From Pseudomonadota bacterium (GTDB lineage: Bacteria; Pseudomonadota; Alphaproteobacteria; Micavibrionales; UBA2020): 64,000 nt of DNA. The position numbers and the translations under genes were made by a program. The notes under the pieces are model-generated. The model made no database searches and was not told the DNA's origin. It worked only from the letters and a program-made list of their open reading frames with translations. The stretch is taken from positions 1 to 64,000 of the forward strand of contig JAJZVA010000009.1 in the NCBI GenBank assembly GCA_021845905.1, written 5' to 3'. Of the stretch, positions 16,268-25,849 are shown piece by piece. Each line of letters starts with the position of its first letter. The first letter of the stretch is position 1.

Positions 16268-17038
16268 ATGACCCAGCCTTCATTCCTCGTTCTCTCCGGC
16301 GATGGCATCAACTGTGAGCGTGAAACCGCCGCGGCTTTTCGCGTGGCCGGCGCAAAGACCGATATTCTACACATCAACGACCTCGCTACCGCGCCGGAAA
16401 CGCTGATGCAATACGACGGTATGGCGATTCCCGGTGGATTTTCGTTCGGCGACGAGCTTGGCAGCGGACAGATACTCGCCCTCAAGATCCGCCACGCCAT
16501 TGGGCCGGCGTTTTTCGATTTCATTGCCGCAGGAAAGCCGATCATCGGCATCTGCAACGGATTTCAAGTGCTGGTCAAGCTTGGCCTGCTACCCTACCCC
16601 GAAACGCAAAAACGCGTCGTGGCGCTTGCCCCCAACGCGCAAGGCGGCTTCACAGACCGCTGGGTGCGGCTGGAGCCTGTCAAAAACAGCGTCTGTAAAT
16701 GGACGGAAGGCATGGACGCTTTCGACCTGCCCATTCGCCACGGCGAAGGCCGCATCGTCTTCAGCGACGACGCGATCTATCCCGAACTTCTTGAAAACGG
16801 GCAAATCGCCCTCGCCTACGGCGAAGACGTCAACGGCTCGCATCAGCGCATCGCCGGGCTGTGTGACCCTTCCGGCCTCGTCTTCGGCCTGATGCCGCAT
16901 CCGGAGGCTTTTGCCTATCAGGCGACGAACCCTTCGCCGCAACGCGATTTCATGGCCGCGGGCGCGGGGGCGAAAATTTTCAAAAACATCGTCACCCGCC
17001 TCACCGAAACCCAAAAGGAGAAAATCTATGCCAACTGA
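16268..17038 (+). CDS. purQ: FGAM synthase, glutaminase subunit
   Basis: Class I glutamine amidotransferase that supplies ammonia to PurL. Catalytic Cys in PIIGICNGFQVLVKLGLLP; His and Glu in GLMPHPEAF near the C-terminus; oxyanion region IPGGFSFGDELGSG. 256 residues, somewhat longer than the PurQ (about 220-230) that works with small PurL and PurS, in keeping with the atypical PurL here. The ATG lies one base after the purL stop. The end overlaps purH by 11 bases. Cytoplasmic, in complex with PurL. Confidence 0.95.
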   Translation: MTQPSFLVLSGDGINCERETAAAFRVAGAKTDILHINDLATAPETLMQYDGMAIPGGFSFGDELGSGQILALKIRHAIGPAFFDFIAAGKPIIGICNGFQVLVKLGLLPYPETQKRVVALAPNAQGGFTDRWVRLEPVKNSVCKWTEGMDAFDLPIRHGEGRIVFSDDAIYPELLENGQIALAYGEDVNGSHQRIAGLCDPSGLVFGLMPHPEAFAYQATNPSPQRDFMAAGAGAKIFKNIVTRLTETQKEKIYAN

Positions 17039-18587
17039 CAGCATTAAAATCAAACGCGCCCTCATCAGCGTCAGCGACAAGAGCGGGCTTGAGGCGCTCG
17101 GCAAGAAGCTCCACGCGGCAAGCGTCGAGATCATCTCCTCCGGCGGCACGGCGAAAGCACTGAACGGATATGATATCCCCGTTATTCCGATCGAACAGGT
17201 GACGGGTTCGCCCGAATGTTTCGGCGGACGGGTGAAAACATTAAGCTATCAGGTCGCAGGAGCGCTCCTGTTCCGCCGCGACAATACGGAGGACGTAAAG
17301 CAGGCGGAAGAACTGGGCATAGCGCCGATCGACCTGCTTGTCTGCAATCTTTACCCCTTCGAAGCTGTGGCGAAGAACAATCCTGCGTGGCAAGAGCTGA
17401 TCGAGAACATCGACATCGGCGGACCGACGCTGATCCGTTCCGCGGCGAAGAACCATGCCGCAGTCGCCGTCGTTACCGATCCCGCGCAATACGATATGAT
17501 CGAGTCTGAAACGACCTTTTCTACCCGAGAACAGCTCGCGCTTGCCGCTTTCCGCCATACCGCGCGCTATGACGGGATGATCGCCCAGAAGTTTGAGGAA
17601 AAATGCGGTGCAACAGAGCGCACTATCGTCCTTTCGCCACAGGGTGCAAAACTTTTGCGTTACGGCGAAAACCCGCACCAGAAATCATGGGTCTATACCG
17701 ATCCGTTCCAGAGCGGCATCGCCTCGACTGAACCGGTACAAGGCAAACCTCTCTCTTATAACAATCTGCTCGATGCCGATGCGGCGTGGCGCTCCTGCGG
17801 TGACGCGGCCACTTGCGCCACCGAAGCCTTCCCCGCCGCCGTCTCGGTTATCAAGCATCTGACGCCCTGCGGCATCGCTCTCGCCAAAACGCAGCTCGAG
17901 GCTCTGGAACGTGCCTGGGCGGGTGATCCGGTCAGTGCCTTCGGCAGTATCCTCTGCTTCAACGCAGAAGTTGATGAGAAAATCGCGGAGTGGCTTGGCG
18001 ACAAGTTCGTCGAAGTCATTCTTGCGCCATCATTCAGTGAAAAGGCACTGGCAACCTTCGCCAAAAAGAAGAATCTCCGTCTCCTCGCCCTGCCTGCTTT
18101 CACCGGCACGTACGCCGCGCCAATGATCAAATCCATCTCCGGCGGCTTCGTGGTACAGCAGGAAGACACGGGTGCGGACGCGGATTTCAATGCCGTGACC
18201 AGCGCGAAATTTCCCGCCAACGACAGCCTCGCGCGCTTCGGTGTCATGGCCTGCAAACATCTCAAAAGCAACGCCATCGGCCTTTTCGCCGCGCACGACA
18301 ACGGCTACAGCATGATCGGCGCAGGGATGGGCAACCCCAACCGCCTCGTCAGCATCAAACAGGCAGTCGAAAAAGCCCACGAGAACGGCTACAAAGACCT
18401 TTCCGCCGCCGTTCTCGTATCGGACGCGTTCTTCCCCTTCCCCGACAATATCGACATCGCGAAAGCCTCCGGCATTCGCGCCATCGTCCAGCCGGGTGGC
18501 AGCGTCAAGGACCAGGATGTCATCAATGCCGCGAACGATGCGGGCATTGCCATGGTTTTTACCGGCCGCCGCCACTTCCGCCATTAA
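17028..18587 (+). CDS. purH: Bifunctional AICAR transformylase / IMP cyclohydrolase
   Basis: Last two steps of IMP synthesis. Residues 1-about 200 form the MGS-like cyclohydrolase domain ([57 protein letters not shown]). The C-terminal part is the AICARFT domain with [29 protein letters not shown] and the ending FTGRRHFRH. 519 residues, normal. Start chosen at 17028, eight bases after AAGGAG (17015-17020), overlapping the end of purQ. Followed after nine bases by purM. Confidence 0.97.
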   Translation: MPTDSIKIKRALISVSDKSGLEALGKKLHAASVEIISSGGTAKALNGYDIPVIPIEQVTGSPECFGGRVKTLSYQVAGALLFRRDNTEDVKQAEELGIAPIDLLVCNLYPFEAVAKNNPAWQELIENIDIGGPTLIRSAAKNHAAVAVVTDPAQYDMIESETTFSTREQLALAAFRHTARYDGMIAQKFEEKCGATERTIVLSPQGAKLLRYGENPHQKSWVYTDPFQSGIASTEPVQGKPLSYNNLLDADAAWRSCGDAATCATEAFPAAVSVIKHLTPCGIALAKTQLEALERAWAGDPVSAFGSILCFNAEVDEKIAEWLGDKFVEVILAPSFSEKALATFAKKKNLRLLALPAFTGTYAAPMIKSISGGFVVQQEDTGADADFNAVTSAKFPANDSLARFGVMACKHLKSNAIGLFAAHDNGYSMIGAGMGNPNRLVSIKQAVEKAHENGYKDLSAAVLVSDAFFPFPDNIDIAKASGIRAIVQPGGSVKDQDVINAANDAGIAMVFTGRRHFRH

Positions 18588-18596
18588 GGAGCAGAT

Positions 18597-19574
18597 ATGC
18601 AACCGCAAAAAATATCCTACAAAGACGCAGGTGTCGATCTTGAGGTGGCCGACGCGCTTGTCGAAAAAATCAAGGCGCGAGTGCAGTCGACTTACGGCGA
18701 AAACGTCGTCTCCGGTGTCGGCGGATTCGCTGCGCTCTATAAATCCGCCGGCGGAAAAATACTTGCGGCAGGCACGGACGGCGTCGGCACCAAGGTCAAG
18801 ATCGCGCAACATTTAAACAAACACGACACCATCGGCATCGACCTCGTCGCCATGTGCGCCAACGACATCATCTGCACCGGCGCGACGCCGCTGTTCTTCC
18901 TCGACTACCTCGCCATGGCGAAAATCGACCTTGCCGTTCTCGAGCAGATTGTCGCGGGCATCGCCTCCGCCTGCAGGGACTGCGGCATGGCGCTAATCGG
19001 CGGCGAGACGGCGGAGATGCCCGATGTTTATAAAACGGGCGAGTACGATCTCGCCGGTTTCGCGGTCGGCGAAATGAACGAAGGAGAGATCATCGACGGA
19101 ACGAAGATCAAGGAGGGTGACACGTTACTTGCGCTACCCTCGTCCGGCGTGCATTCCAACGGTTTTTCTCTGGTGCGCAAGCTCATCAAACAGGAGGAAA
19201 AAGGCCTGCTCGCGCAAGCCCTCGCGCCGACGCGGCTTTACTGGCAGGACATAAAGGATATCCGTTCCCTCGCCCACGGCATGGCGCACATCACCGGCGG
19301 AGGCCTCGGCAATATTCCTCGCATGAATGGCGGATTCGATTACGTAATCGACCATCTCCCGCCGCCGCAGGATATTTTCGGCGTGCTGGCGGAGCGTTCC
19401 GGCCTTGATGACAAAGAGCTCTATGAAACCTTCAACATGGGGCTCGGCTTCGTCATCGCGACCGACAGGCCGGACGACGTCATCAAAAAAACCGACGCGA
19501 CCAAAATCGGCCATGTCGCGGCGGGCGAAGGTAGGGTGCGCGTCGCGGCGGGAAAAACAAATTTCATCATTTAA
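18597..19574 (+). CDS. purM: AIR synthetase
   Basis: ATP-dependent ring closure of FGAM to AIR. 325 residues. Motifs: YKDAGVDLEVADALV at the start, GVGGFAALYK, the GTDGVGTKVKIA loop, MCANDIICTGATPLFFLDYLA, GGETAEMP, and GLGNIPRMN with GHVAAGEGRVRV at the end. GGAG at 18590-18593 precedes the ATG. Shares the AIRS fold with the two halves of PurL. Last purine gene of the operon; the next gene follows after 11 bases and may be co-transcribed. purB, purK and purS are not in the window. Confidence 0.97.
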   Translation: MQPQKISYKDAGVDLEVADALVEKIKARVQSTYGENVVSGVGGFAALYKSAGGKILAAGTDGVGTKVKIAQHLNKHDTIGIDLVAMCANDIICTGATPLFFLDYLAMAKIDLAVLEQIVAGIASACRDCGMALIGGETAEMPDVYKTGEYDLAGFAVGEMNEGEIIDGTKIKEGDTLLALPSSGVHSNGFSLVRKLIKQEEKGLLAQALAPTRLYWQDIKDIRSLAHGMAHITGGGLGNIPRMNGGFDYVIDHLPPPQDIFGVLAERSGLDDKELYETFNMGLGFVIATDRPDDVIKKTDATKIGHVAAGEGRVRVAAGKTNFII

Positions 19575-19585
19575 GGCCTGAGCGC

Positions 19586-20308
19586 ATGACCAAAACCATC
19601 GCCCTCGACTTTGAAACCGCCAACTATCCGCGCAATAGCGCCATCGCGCTCGGACTGTCAGTCATCGCAGACGACGTAATCACCCTGCGCAAGGCGTGGC
19701 TGTTCCGCCCCCCTGCAAACGATTACGGCGGTATTTACATCCGCCCGGATTTCATCGCCATCCACGGCATTCGCCCCGCCGATCTGCATGGCAAACCGGA
19801 TTTCCGCGGCGTCTGGCCGGAGATCGAAGCCATTCTCGACGGCGCGGATTTGCTCATCGCCCACAACGCCGGTTTCGACCGTAGCGTTCTGTACGGCGTG
19901 ACGGCGCACTACGACATCGCCCTGCCGCGCTTCGACTGGCAATGCACGGTGAACATCTCCCGCGCCACATGGCCGCAACTGCCCAATCACAAACTGCCCA
20001 CGGTCTGCAAACATCTCGGCATCACGCTGGAGCACCACGATCCCGCCAGTGATGCGGACGCCTGCGCACGGATATTTCTTGAATCTGGCGCCTCCAACAT
20101 GCTGGATTCAGTAGCCGCTTACGATCGGACATATCAGAAAACCGAAAACATGCCGGAAACCGTCGCCGCCGCGCAATACCGCATGGGATTGCGCTACCTT
20201 GAAGGCGATGGCGTAGCGGCCAACAGAGTCAAAGCCCTGAACTGCCTGCGCAAGGCCGCGGAACAAGGCCACGCAGAAGCGCGGCGAAAACTTGAGGCCT
20301 TAAAATAA
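19586..20308 (+). CDS. DnaQ-like DEDDh 3'-5' exonuclease with C-terminal Sel1 repeat
   Basis: 240 residues. The exonuclease fold occupies about 1-165: motif I LDFETA (Asp, Glu), motif II IAHNAGFDRSVL (Asp), motif III HDPASDADACA (His and Asp five apart, DEDDh type). A long insertion with PPANDYGGIYIRPDFIAIHGI contains the usual xxHGI element. After a linker, residues about 192-240 (AAAQYRMGLRYLEGDGVA..ALNCLRKAAEQGHAEARRKL) form a Sel1-type helical repeat, a protein-binding module not usual on such nucleases. Role in replication, repair or nucleic-acid turnover is unknown. It lies 11 bases after purM, so probably shares the purine transcript. Confidence 0.82.
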   Translation: MTKTIALDFETANYPRNSAIALGLSVIADDVITLRKAWLFRPPANDYGGIYIRPDFIAIHGIRPADLHGKPDFRGVWPEIEAILDGADLLIAHNAGFDRSVLYGVTAHYDIALPRFDWQCTVNISRATWPQLPNHKLPTVCKHLGITLEHHDPASDADACARIFLESGASNMLDSVAAYDRTYQKTENMPETVAAAQYRMGLRYLEGDGVAANRVKALNCLRKAAEQGHAEARRKLEALK

Positions 20309-20311
20309 GAT

Positions 20312-23300
20312 TTATTTCCGCGTCTTGAGCCGTGCGCCGAGGTACAGCGCGGGAATAAGGTTGGTGCTCAAAAGCGCGCTCCAGATCACGCCGCCCATGA
20401 TGACGACGGCAAGCCCCTGCTCCGGCGCTGCGCCAGCGCCGAGGCCGAGCGCCGTCGGCAACATACCCAGCACCGCTGTCGCGGTGGTGAGCGCTATGGG
20501 GCGAAAACGCGCACGTACGGCTTCTTCCACAGCAGCAGTCACGTCCATGCCTTCTTTTTCGTTACGCCTTGCGCGGTAGAGCAAGACAATGCCGTGGTTG
20601 AGGCTGACGCCGACGAGCGTGAGGAAGGCGATCAGCCCTGTCGCGTTGAGACCGACGCCGCTGACGACAAGCGCCGCCGCCCCACCTGTCAGCGCCAGAG
20701 GCATTTGCAACAACAGAAGGCCTGGCACGAGAAATCCTTCGAACTGCAAGGCCATGATGCCTGCCATCAGCGCCAGCGCCGCGACCAGAGCCATACCTAG
20801 CGCCAGCGCCGCCTGCTCAAGTTGCGGAAAAAGCCCTCCGAAAGAGATCCGATACCCTGGCGGCACATGAATGCCTTGCAATGCCTGTCTGGCTGCAGCA
20901 ATGACATGGTTCAACGGCGCAAGCGGCGTGGCGAGAATATCGAGCGTGCGCGCGCCGTCTAGGTGGCGAATCACGTTCGGGCGGCTGACAAGTTTCAGCG
21001 TCGCCAGACTTCCGAGCGGCATCCAGCCTTGCGGCGTTTTCACAGGCACCTGCGCCAAAGCGCGCGGGGTTTGGCGCGGCGCGTCGGCAAGCCGGACATA
21101 AAGAGCGAGCGGCACATTGCCGACAGGCACCAGCGCCGCAATTTCGCCATGCAAAAGAGGCCTGATCTGCGCATAAAACATGGCAGGCGTAAGATGCATG
21201 ACAGAAAGAGCCGCCACATTTGGCGTTATCCGGATCGCACTTACCGGATAAGCATCATTGTCAAATATATCCATCAGAGCAGGAACACGGCGCAGTCGCG
21301 TAGCTATCTTCCGAGATAATGCCCGCAAGCCTGAAATGCTGTTGCCGAAGACGCGGATCACAAATGGCTGAGGAAGGCCGGAAAGGCTCTCACCCGTGCG
21401 TTCTATCGTCGGCGTATCGATGTCCGTTTGCACGTCCGTCATATGACTCTCTTTTTTGAGACGTGCGCTAATAGCATCAAGATTGTTGGCGCTGACACCC
21501 GACTTCAGCGTAATCTGGATTTCCCCGGCATAGGCAGGCTCTGTATAGGCTGTCGTTGAAGCAGATCCGATACGGGCATAAACATGATCGACGGCAGGAT
21601 CGGCTTTCAAGCTTTGCGTGATATGATCCACGGCCGCCCGCGTATCGGCAAGAGACGTTCCTGGCGGCAATGTGAAGCTTTCCAATAAAACGCCTTCGTT
21701 CGGCAATGGCAGAAAATTGACCGGCACCAGCGCAAGCCCGGCAAGACTGACCAATAAAAAGATCACGCATATAAAAAGAGCTCCCATCGGGCGACGGGCG
21801 GCGGCGCGGAATATTTTTTCATTCCAGCTACGTAACTTGGGCAGGAAAGAGCCTTCGCGGCGCGCCTCGCGAACTTTGATCAGGTTTAGGCCGAGCGGAA
21901 TGAGCGTCAGAGAAACCAGTAAAGACGCCAGCAATGCGAATGTCATGGCCAATGCAAAGGGGATGAAAAACAAACCGGCAAGCCCGCCGACTGCGAGCAA
22001 AGGCAAAAAAACAGCGACCGTGGTAAATGTGCCCGTAACGTCAGGGCTGGCAATATCGCGCAAACCCGCCGCGACGCTCTCTTGCTGCGACATCCCCTGC
22101 TCACGACGGTGTTGAATGCTCTCAAGAACGATAATGGCGTCATCTGCCAGCAAGCCGACCGCAACGGTCAGCGCGCCAAGCGTAATCAAATTAAGGCTCT
22201 GCCCGGCGGCGTGCAAAAGGCCGATCCCCATCAGCAGCGACATCGGTATGCTCAAAGCCAGAAGCCATACGCCGCGCCCGGCGCCCAGCGCGACAAGCAG
22301 GACGCCGATGGCCAGCAATCCGCCGAGAACAAGATTGCGTCCAAGATCGCGGCCAATCATCCGCACCAGATGCCCCTGATTGTAAATGCGCACCCATTTA
22401 ACGCCTTTTGGCAAAGCACCCGCCGTGGCCGCAAGCGTCTTTCGTACTGCACGCGTGACCGGCAAGGTGCCCACACCCGGTTGTTTCAGGATTGTCAGCG
22501 CAACGGCAGGATGCCCATCAAGCAAAATTGCGCTATGCGCAGGAATACCGGCACGCGCGATATGCGCCAGAGCGCCGAGACGGATTGCCATCCCTTGCGC
22601 GTTCATCACGGAAATGGCCGCAAGATCATGAATATGACGCGGCAGGCTCTGCACTTCAATCGGCACGTCCTGATGACCCATATCGACATACCCGCCGGAG
22701 GCGCGAACGACAGACTGCCTTAGCGCGCGCATGATCGCGGATACCGTGACGTCATACCTGCGCAATGCGGCAAGATCAGGTTGCACCCACAAAGCCTCTC
22801 GTCCCGCACCATAAACCTCGACTCTCTGCACGCCTCTGAGCGCGCGCAGAGCCGGAACAATATTCCCGCGGACGGCATTTTCAACCTCCGCAGGCGCGAT
22901 GCCGGGAGGGATTTGCGCCGCATAATCCGCCACTTCATTGATGGCGTTTCCCATGATATCGGCTTGCGGATGCACATCGGCCGGAAGACTTGCCCGCGCG
23001 CGGTCTATGGCACTGTTGACAGCCAGCAGATCATCTTCCGCGGTTGTGTTCCGGTTGAAGCGCACGTCTATCTCAACAGCGCCTCCGCCCATCGCCGAAC
23101 GCACGGCAGATACATTCTGCAAAGCCAGAATTCGCCCCTCTATCGGGCGCACAACTTCCGTTTCCAGAGCTTCAGCCGCCACGCCAGGGCGATGCACAAC
23201 AACAGAAATCTGCGGAAATCCGAAACGCGGCAGGACTTCAACAGGCGTCACAAACAACGCATGGACTCCATAAGCGGCAAGAGCGCTGTAAATCAAGATC

Positions 23301-23332
23301 CATAGCAGTGGGCGGGAAAAAAGGCTTTTCAT
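20312..23332 (-). CDS. RND family efflux transporter, inner-membrane pump
   Basis: Proton-driven trimeric pump of the AcrB/HAE1-CzcA superfamily, about 1,006 residues with the expected two halves of six membrane helices and large periplasmic loops. The paired proton-relay aspartates are visible in helix 4 (GLLADDAIIVLESI). TM4 and TM10 neighbourhoods (MALVAALALMAGIMALQFEG; NHGIVLLYRARRNEKEGM) are typical. The ATG at 23332 (MKSLFSRPLLWILI) is preferred over a GTG nine bases upstream because it places a short basic tail before the first helix. It follows the adaptor gene by 12 bases. No outer-membrane TolC-type gene is next to it. Substrate cannot be told from sequence. Confidence 0.92.
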   Translation of the reverse strand: MKSLFSRPLLWILIYSALAAYGVHALFVTPVEVLPRFGFPQISVVVHRPGVAAEALETEVVRPIEGRILALQNVSAVRSAMGGGAVEIDVRFNRNTTAEDDLLAVNSAIDRARASLPADVHPQADIMGNAINEVADYAAQIPPGIAPAEVENAVRGNIVPALRALRGVQRVEVYGAGREALWVQPDLAALRRYDVTVSAIMRALRQSVVRASGGYVDMGHQDVPIEVQSLPRHIHDLAAISVMNAQGMAIRLGALAHIARAGIPAHSAILLDGHPAVALTILKQPGVGTLPVTRAVRKTLAATAGALPKGVKWVRIYNQGHLVRMIGRDLGRNLVLGGLLAIGVLLVALGAGRGVWLLALSIPMSLLMGIGLLHAAGQSLNLITLGALTVAVGLLADDAIIVLESIQHRREQGMSQQESVAAGLRDIASPDVTGTFTTVAVFLPLLAVGGLAGLFFIPFALAMTFALLASLLVSLTLIPLGLNLIKVREARREGSFLPKLRSWNEKIFRAAARRPMGALFICVIFLLVSLAGLALVPVNFLPLPNEGVLLESFTLPPGTSLADTRAAVDHITQSLKADPAVDHVYARIGSASTTAYTEPAYAGEIQITLKSGVSANNLDAISARLKKESHMTDVQTDIDTPTIERTGESLSGLPQPFVIRVFGNSISGLRALSRKIATRLRRVPALMDIFDNDAYPVSAIRITPNVAALSVMHLTPAMFYAQIRPLLHGEIAALVPVGNVPLALYVRLADAPRQTPRALAQVPVKTPQGWMPLGSLATLKLVSRPNVIRHLDGARTLDILATPLAPLNHVIAAARQALQGIHVPPGYRISFGGLFPQLEQAALALGMALVAALALMAGIMALQFEGFLVPGLLLLQMPLALTGGAAALVVSGVGLNATGLIAFLTLVGVSLNHGIVLLYRARRNEKEGMDVTAAVEEAVRARFRPIALTTATAVLGMLPTALGLGAGAAPEQGLAVVIMGGVIWSALLSTNLIPALYLGARLKTRK

Positions 23333-23344
23333 GCCACGCACCCG

Positions 23345-24388
23345 TCAATCGGGAGGCTGATAGTGCGCGGCAATGCCGTGATGGAAAAGGCCGTAGGCGT
23401 TATCCACAATGACATTGTCTCCGGATTTGAGACCGCTTTTTATAAACGTCCCCCAACCGCGGGCCGGGCCCAAAACAACCTTGCGTCTTTGCAGGCCTTC
23501 ATCCGTTTTCACCAGAACCCACCACTGTCCGCGATCAAGAACCAGCGCGCGCGTCGGCACCACGACCATCTTCTCAACATGGCCGCCAAGCGCGACATTG
23601 CCATAGGCACCATCGCGCAACTGCCTCTCTTTTTCAGCGGGAACCATGCCGACCGTTTCTCCGCCGCTCGGGGAAGACGCGTTAAAAACGCTTCGCACCA
23701 CGACCGGAACAGGCTTTTCTCCTGTTGCAGGCGTGAAAATACCCGTCATGCCGGTATGAATAGCCGCCGCATCCGCTCCGTAAAAGCTGGCGGCAAGCCA
23801 TATGCTGTCATCGGGGCGCAATATCAGGATGGCGTTTCCAACGGCAACGCGCGCACCGTTAGAGGTGCGGAGAGCTATAACGGTTCCGTCGACAGGCGTC
23901 TTGATCACCGCCATATCCTGCAACGCCTGAAGTTTTGCCGTTGCCGCGGCGCGTGCGGCATCCGCCGCGGCAAGGTCGCTTTTTGCCCGCACAAGCGTCT
24001 GACGCGTGCCAAGGCGGTCCGAAAGTGTTTTTTGCGCAATGACAAACAACCTCTTTGCCGTACTGTAACGCGCATCAGCCGTTTTGACAGCCGCCTCATC
24101 TGCAGCCAAAACCTCCTTCATCTCCGCACCGCCCAGTGTGGCAAGCGTTTCACCAAGATGAACATGATCGCCCGGAACGACTTTCAAGCCGGCAATCGTT
24201 CCTGCCGCTCCAGTACGTACTTGAAAAACAGAAATCGAACCCGACGTGGCATAAGCCTTGTAGCGCAGGGTCACGTTTTGTTTTTGCACGGTAACGATAC
24301 CCGTGCTTTGCGCCAGCGCGGGAGCAGCCGCAAGCAAGCAGACGCAGACAAAACCAAAGGTCGTTTTTTTATACAAGCGAAATGTCAT
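23345..24388 (-). CDS. RND efflux periplasmic adaptor (MFP/HlyD family)
   Basis: Links the pump at 20312 with an outer-membrane channel. 347 residues. Signal peptide with an ALA-Q cleavage site near residue 26. Lipoyl-type half motifs are seen at GTIAGLKVVPGDHVHLGETLATLG (about 65-88) and VIKTPVDGTVIALRTSNGARV (about 160-181), with a helical hairpin of Ala-rich coiled coil in between (about 95-155), then a beta-barrel and membrane-proximal domain. The hairpin is short. No lipobox. Stop lies 12 bases ahead of the pump start, so they form an operon. Confidence 0.9.
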   Translation of the reverse strand: MTFRLYKKTTFGFVCVCLLAAAPALAQSTGIVTVQKQNVTLRYKAYATSGSISVFQVRTGAAGTIAGLKVVPGDHVHLGETLATLGGAEMKEVLAADEAAVKTADARYSTAKRLFVIAQKTLSDRLGTRQTLVRAKSDLAAADAARAAATAKLQALQDMAVIKTPVDGTVIALRTSNGARVAVGNAILILRPDDSIWLAASFYGADAAAIHTGMTGIFTPATGEKPVPVVVRSVFNASSPSGGETVGMVPAEKERQLRDGAYGNVALGGHVEKMVVVPTRALVLDRGQWWVLVKTDEGLQRRKVVLGPARGWGTFIKSGLKSGDNVIVDNAYGLFHHGIAAHYQPPD

Positions 24389-24603
24389 CAGGGATTTTGT
24401 TTTGAGATACGGGGCAATCGCGTGAATCCATGTTGCCTCTTTTTGAGATTAAAACACCGCTTCCTTGCCAGTTCAAGGAGAAAGCGATTCAGATTTTATA
24501 TATCGAGTGAAATGAAGGAGATAATTCACCCCTGCACATCCGCCAGCACAGTGAAACCCCGAGAAAAAAGATGGCAAATTCCGGAAATAATGAAAAGCTT
24601 TTT

Positions 24604-25662
24604 TCAGGCCTGCCCGTTTATAGATGACATTTTAGCTTTATAACAAGCCGTATCCGTCTTCCCTATTCCATCCGGCACGTCCAGCAATGCCATGGGCGAG
24701 ATGCGTTCTTTGCGGCGCAAGGCATTGACAAGCGCGTAATAAGCCGTGTTTGCGAATGCGTTATTGCTTTCATCGCGGGTGATATAGTGCGGCAACTCAT
24801 GGTAGCTCTTGCGGAACAGCCATTTCGGATACAGCGGCTCGAAATATTTCTTTTTCGTGCGGTTGCCGTTTTCGTCGTATTGCCATTGATAGTAAGTCGG
24901 GCGCACCGGCGCGGTGACCATGACGCTGGTATCCGAAATCCGGCGCACAACCAAAGTTTTTGTATCTTTCTTACGCATGGCGAACCTGTTGTATATGGCC
25001 CCAAGCGTGCCCCAGATCATATTTTTCGCGCGCATCATGCGATCATTCGTGGCAACCATGTAAAGGGTCGTAAAACGGTTTTTTTCCTTCGTGTAGCGGG
25101 AAAAAACGCCTGCCGCGACCAACACAACCTCATTGAGAACGCCCTGCGCGTCTTTTTCCGCATAACCGATCTTCTTCATCATGCGCAAAGTCGCGTTATA
25201 AGTCTCCTGCGCTACGATCGCGCCGGCGCTGTAACCGAAAAACGTCACATTGCGAAGATTCTTCCTGGCTTCATCAAGCGGTAGCGGCGTGCCCGACACA
25301 TTGCCTTGCTCGTCGCGGGAAAAATCTTTCGCGACCAAAGGCATCAGCACCGCAGTGCCGATATCGAAACCCGCGTCAGATGAGCGCTTTGATGGGTGGC
25401 TGTTGTAAAGCGCCAGATTGAAAAGGTTGCGAAGGCTCGTATGTGACCAGCCATAAATGGGCGGCAGTTGCGGAAAGGCATCCTGCAATAGTTCTTCCAT
25501 GCTCTTGATGCTACCCGCGACATAGCCCGGACGGTTGTTATTGGTAAGAAAACCCGAAAGATAAACCACTGTCGGCTGCGTAATGCGCACCTGATCGAGC
25601 GCCACTTCCTGTAACCGCGCTTTTCCCGATGCGTCCGGTATTCTCTGCCATAATTTTCCCAT
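24604..25662 (-). CDS. Uncharacterised alpha/beta-hydrolase-like protein
   Basis: 352 residues, no signal peptide or membrane segment. A nucleophile-elbow motif (VTFFGYSAGAIVAQE, Ser near residue 168) after a strand (LRNVTFFGY), and an early strand-loop TVVYLSGFLTNNNRPGY, are as in serine alpha/beta-hydrolases; the second half contains a strand FTTLYMVATNDRMM that could bring the acidic residue and YHELPHYI that could bring the His. I know no named family. The ATG at 25662 is preferred to one at 25680 because GGAGGA (25673-25668) stands five bases ahead of it. Flanked by unrelated genes. Its promoter resembles those of the LapG-like array. Enzyme activity and substrate are unknown. Confidence 0.6.
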   Translation of the reverse strand: MGKLWQRIPDASGKARLQEVALDQVRITQPTVVYLSGFLTNNNRPGYVAGSIKSMEELLQDAFPQLPPIYGWSHTSLRNLFNLALYNSHPSKRSSDAGFDIGTAVLMPLVAKDFSRDEQGNVSGTPLPLDEARKNLRNVTFFGYSAGAIVAQETYNATLRMMKKIGYAEKDAQGVLNEVVLVAAGVFSRYTKEKNRFTTLYMVATNDRMMRAKNMIWGTLGAIYNRFAMRKKDTKTLVVRRISDTSVMVTAPVRPTYYQWQYDENGNRTKKKYFEPLYPKWLFRKSYHELPHYITRDESNNAFANTAYYALVNALRRKERISPMALLDVPDGIGKTDTACYKAKMSSINGQA

Positions 25663-25678
25663 ATTTTCCTCCGTGTGC

Positions 25679-25707
25679 ATTATTTTGCAAAATCATATTT
25701 TTGTCAA
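25679..25707 (-). promoter_or_regulatory. Candidate promoter for the hydrolase-like gene
   Basis: Minus strand TTGACA (25707-25702), 17-base spacer, AATAAT (25684-25679). The predicted transcript start falls almost on the ribosome binding site, so the leader would be only about ten bases, an unusually short one. Confidence 0.45.
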
Positions 25708-25776
25708 TTTAATTATGAATAAAATAATAGTCGTTATATTATTGATTTTTCGTTATAAAAATTCCTACTAAGCTTG

Positions 25777-25805
25777 TTGACTATTATGATAATTGCTGAT
25801 AATTA
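25777..25805 (+). promoter_or_regulatory. Candidate promoter for the acyl-CoA ligase gene
   Basis: Plus strand TTGACT (25777-25782), 17-base spacer, TAATTA (25800-25805), about 45 bases ahead of the ligase ATG at 25850. The surrounding gap 25708-25849 is very AT-rich and separates divergent genes. Confidence 0.35.
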
Positions 25806-25849
25806 AATATTTCTTTATGTAAGGTGATTTAGGAAAGGATCATTGCCCC

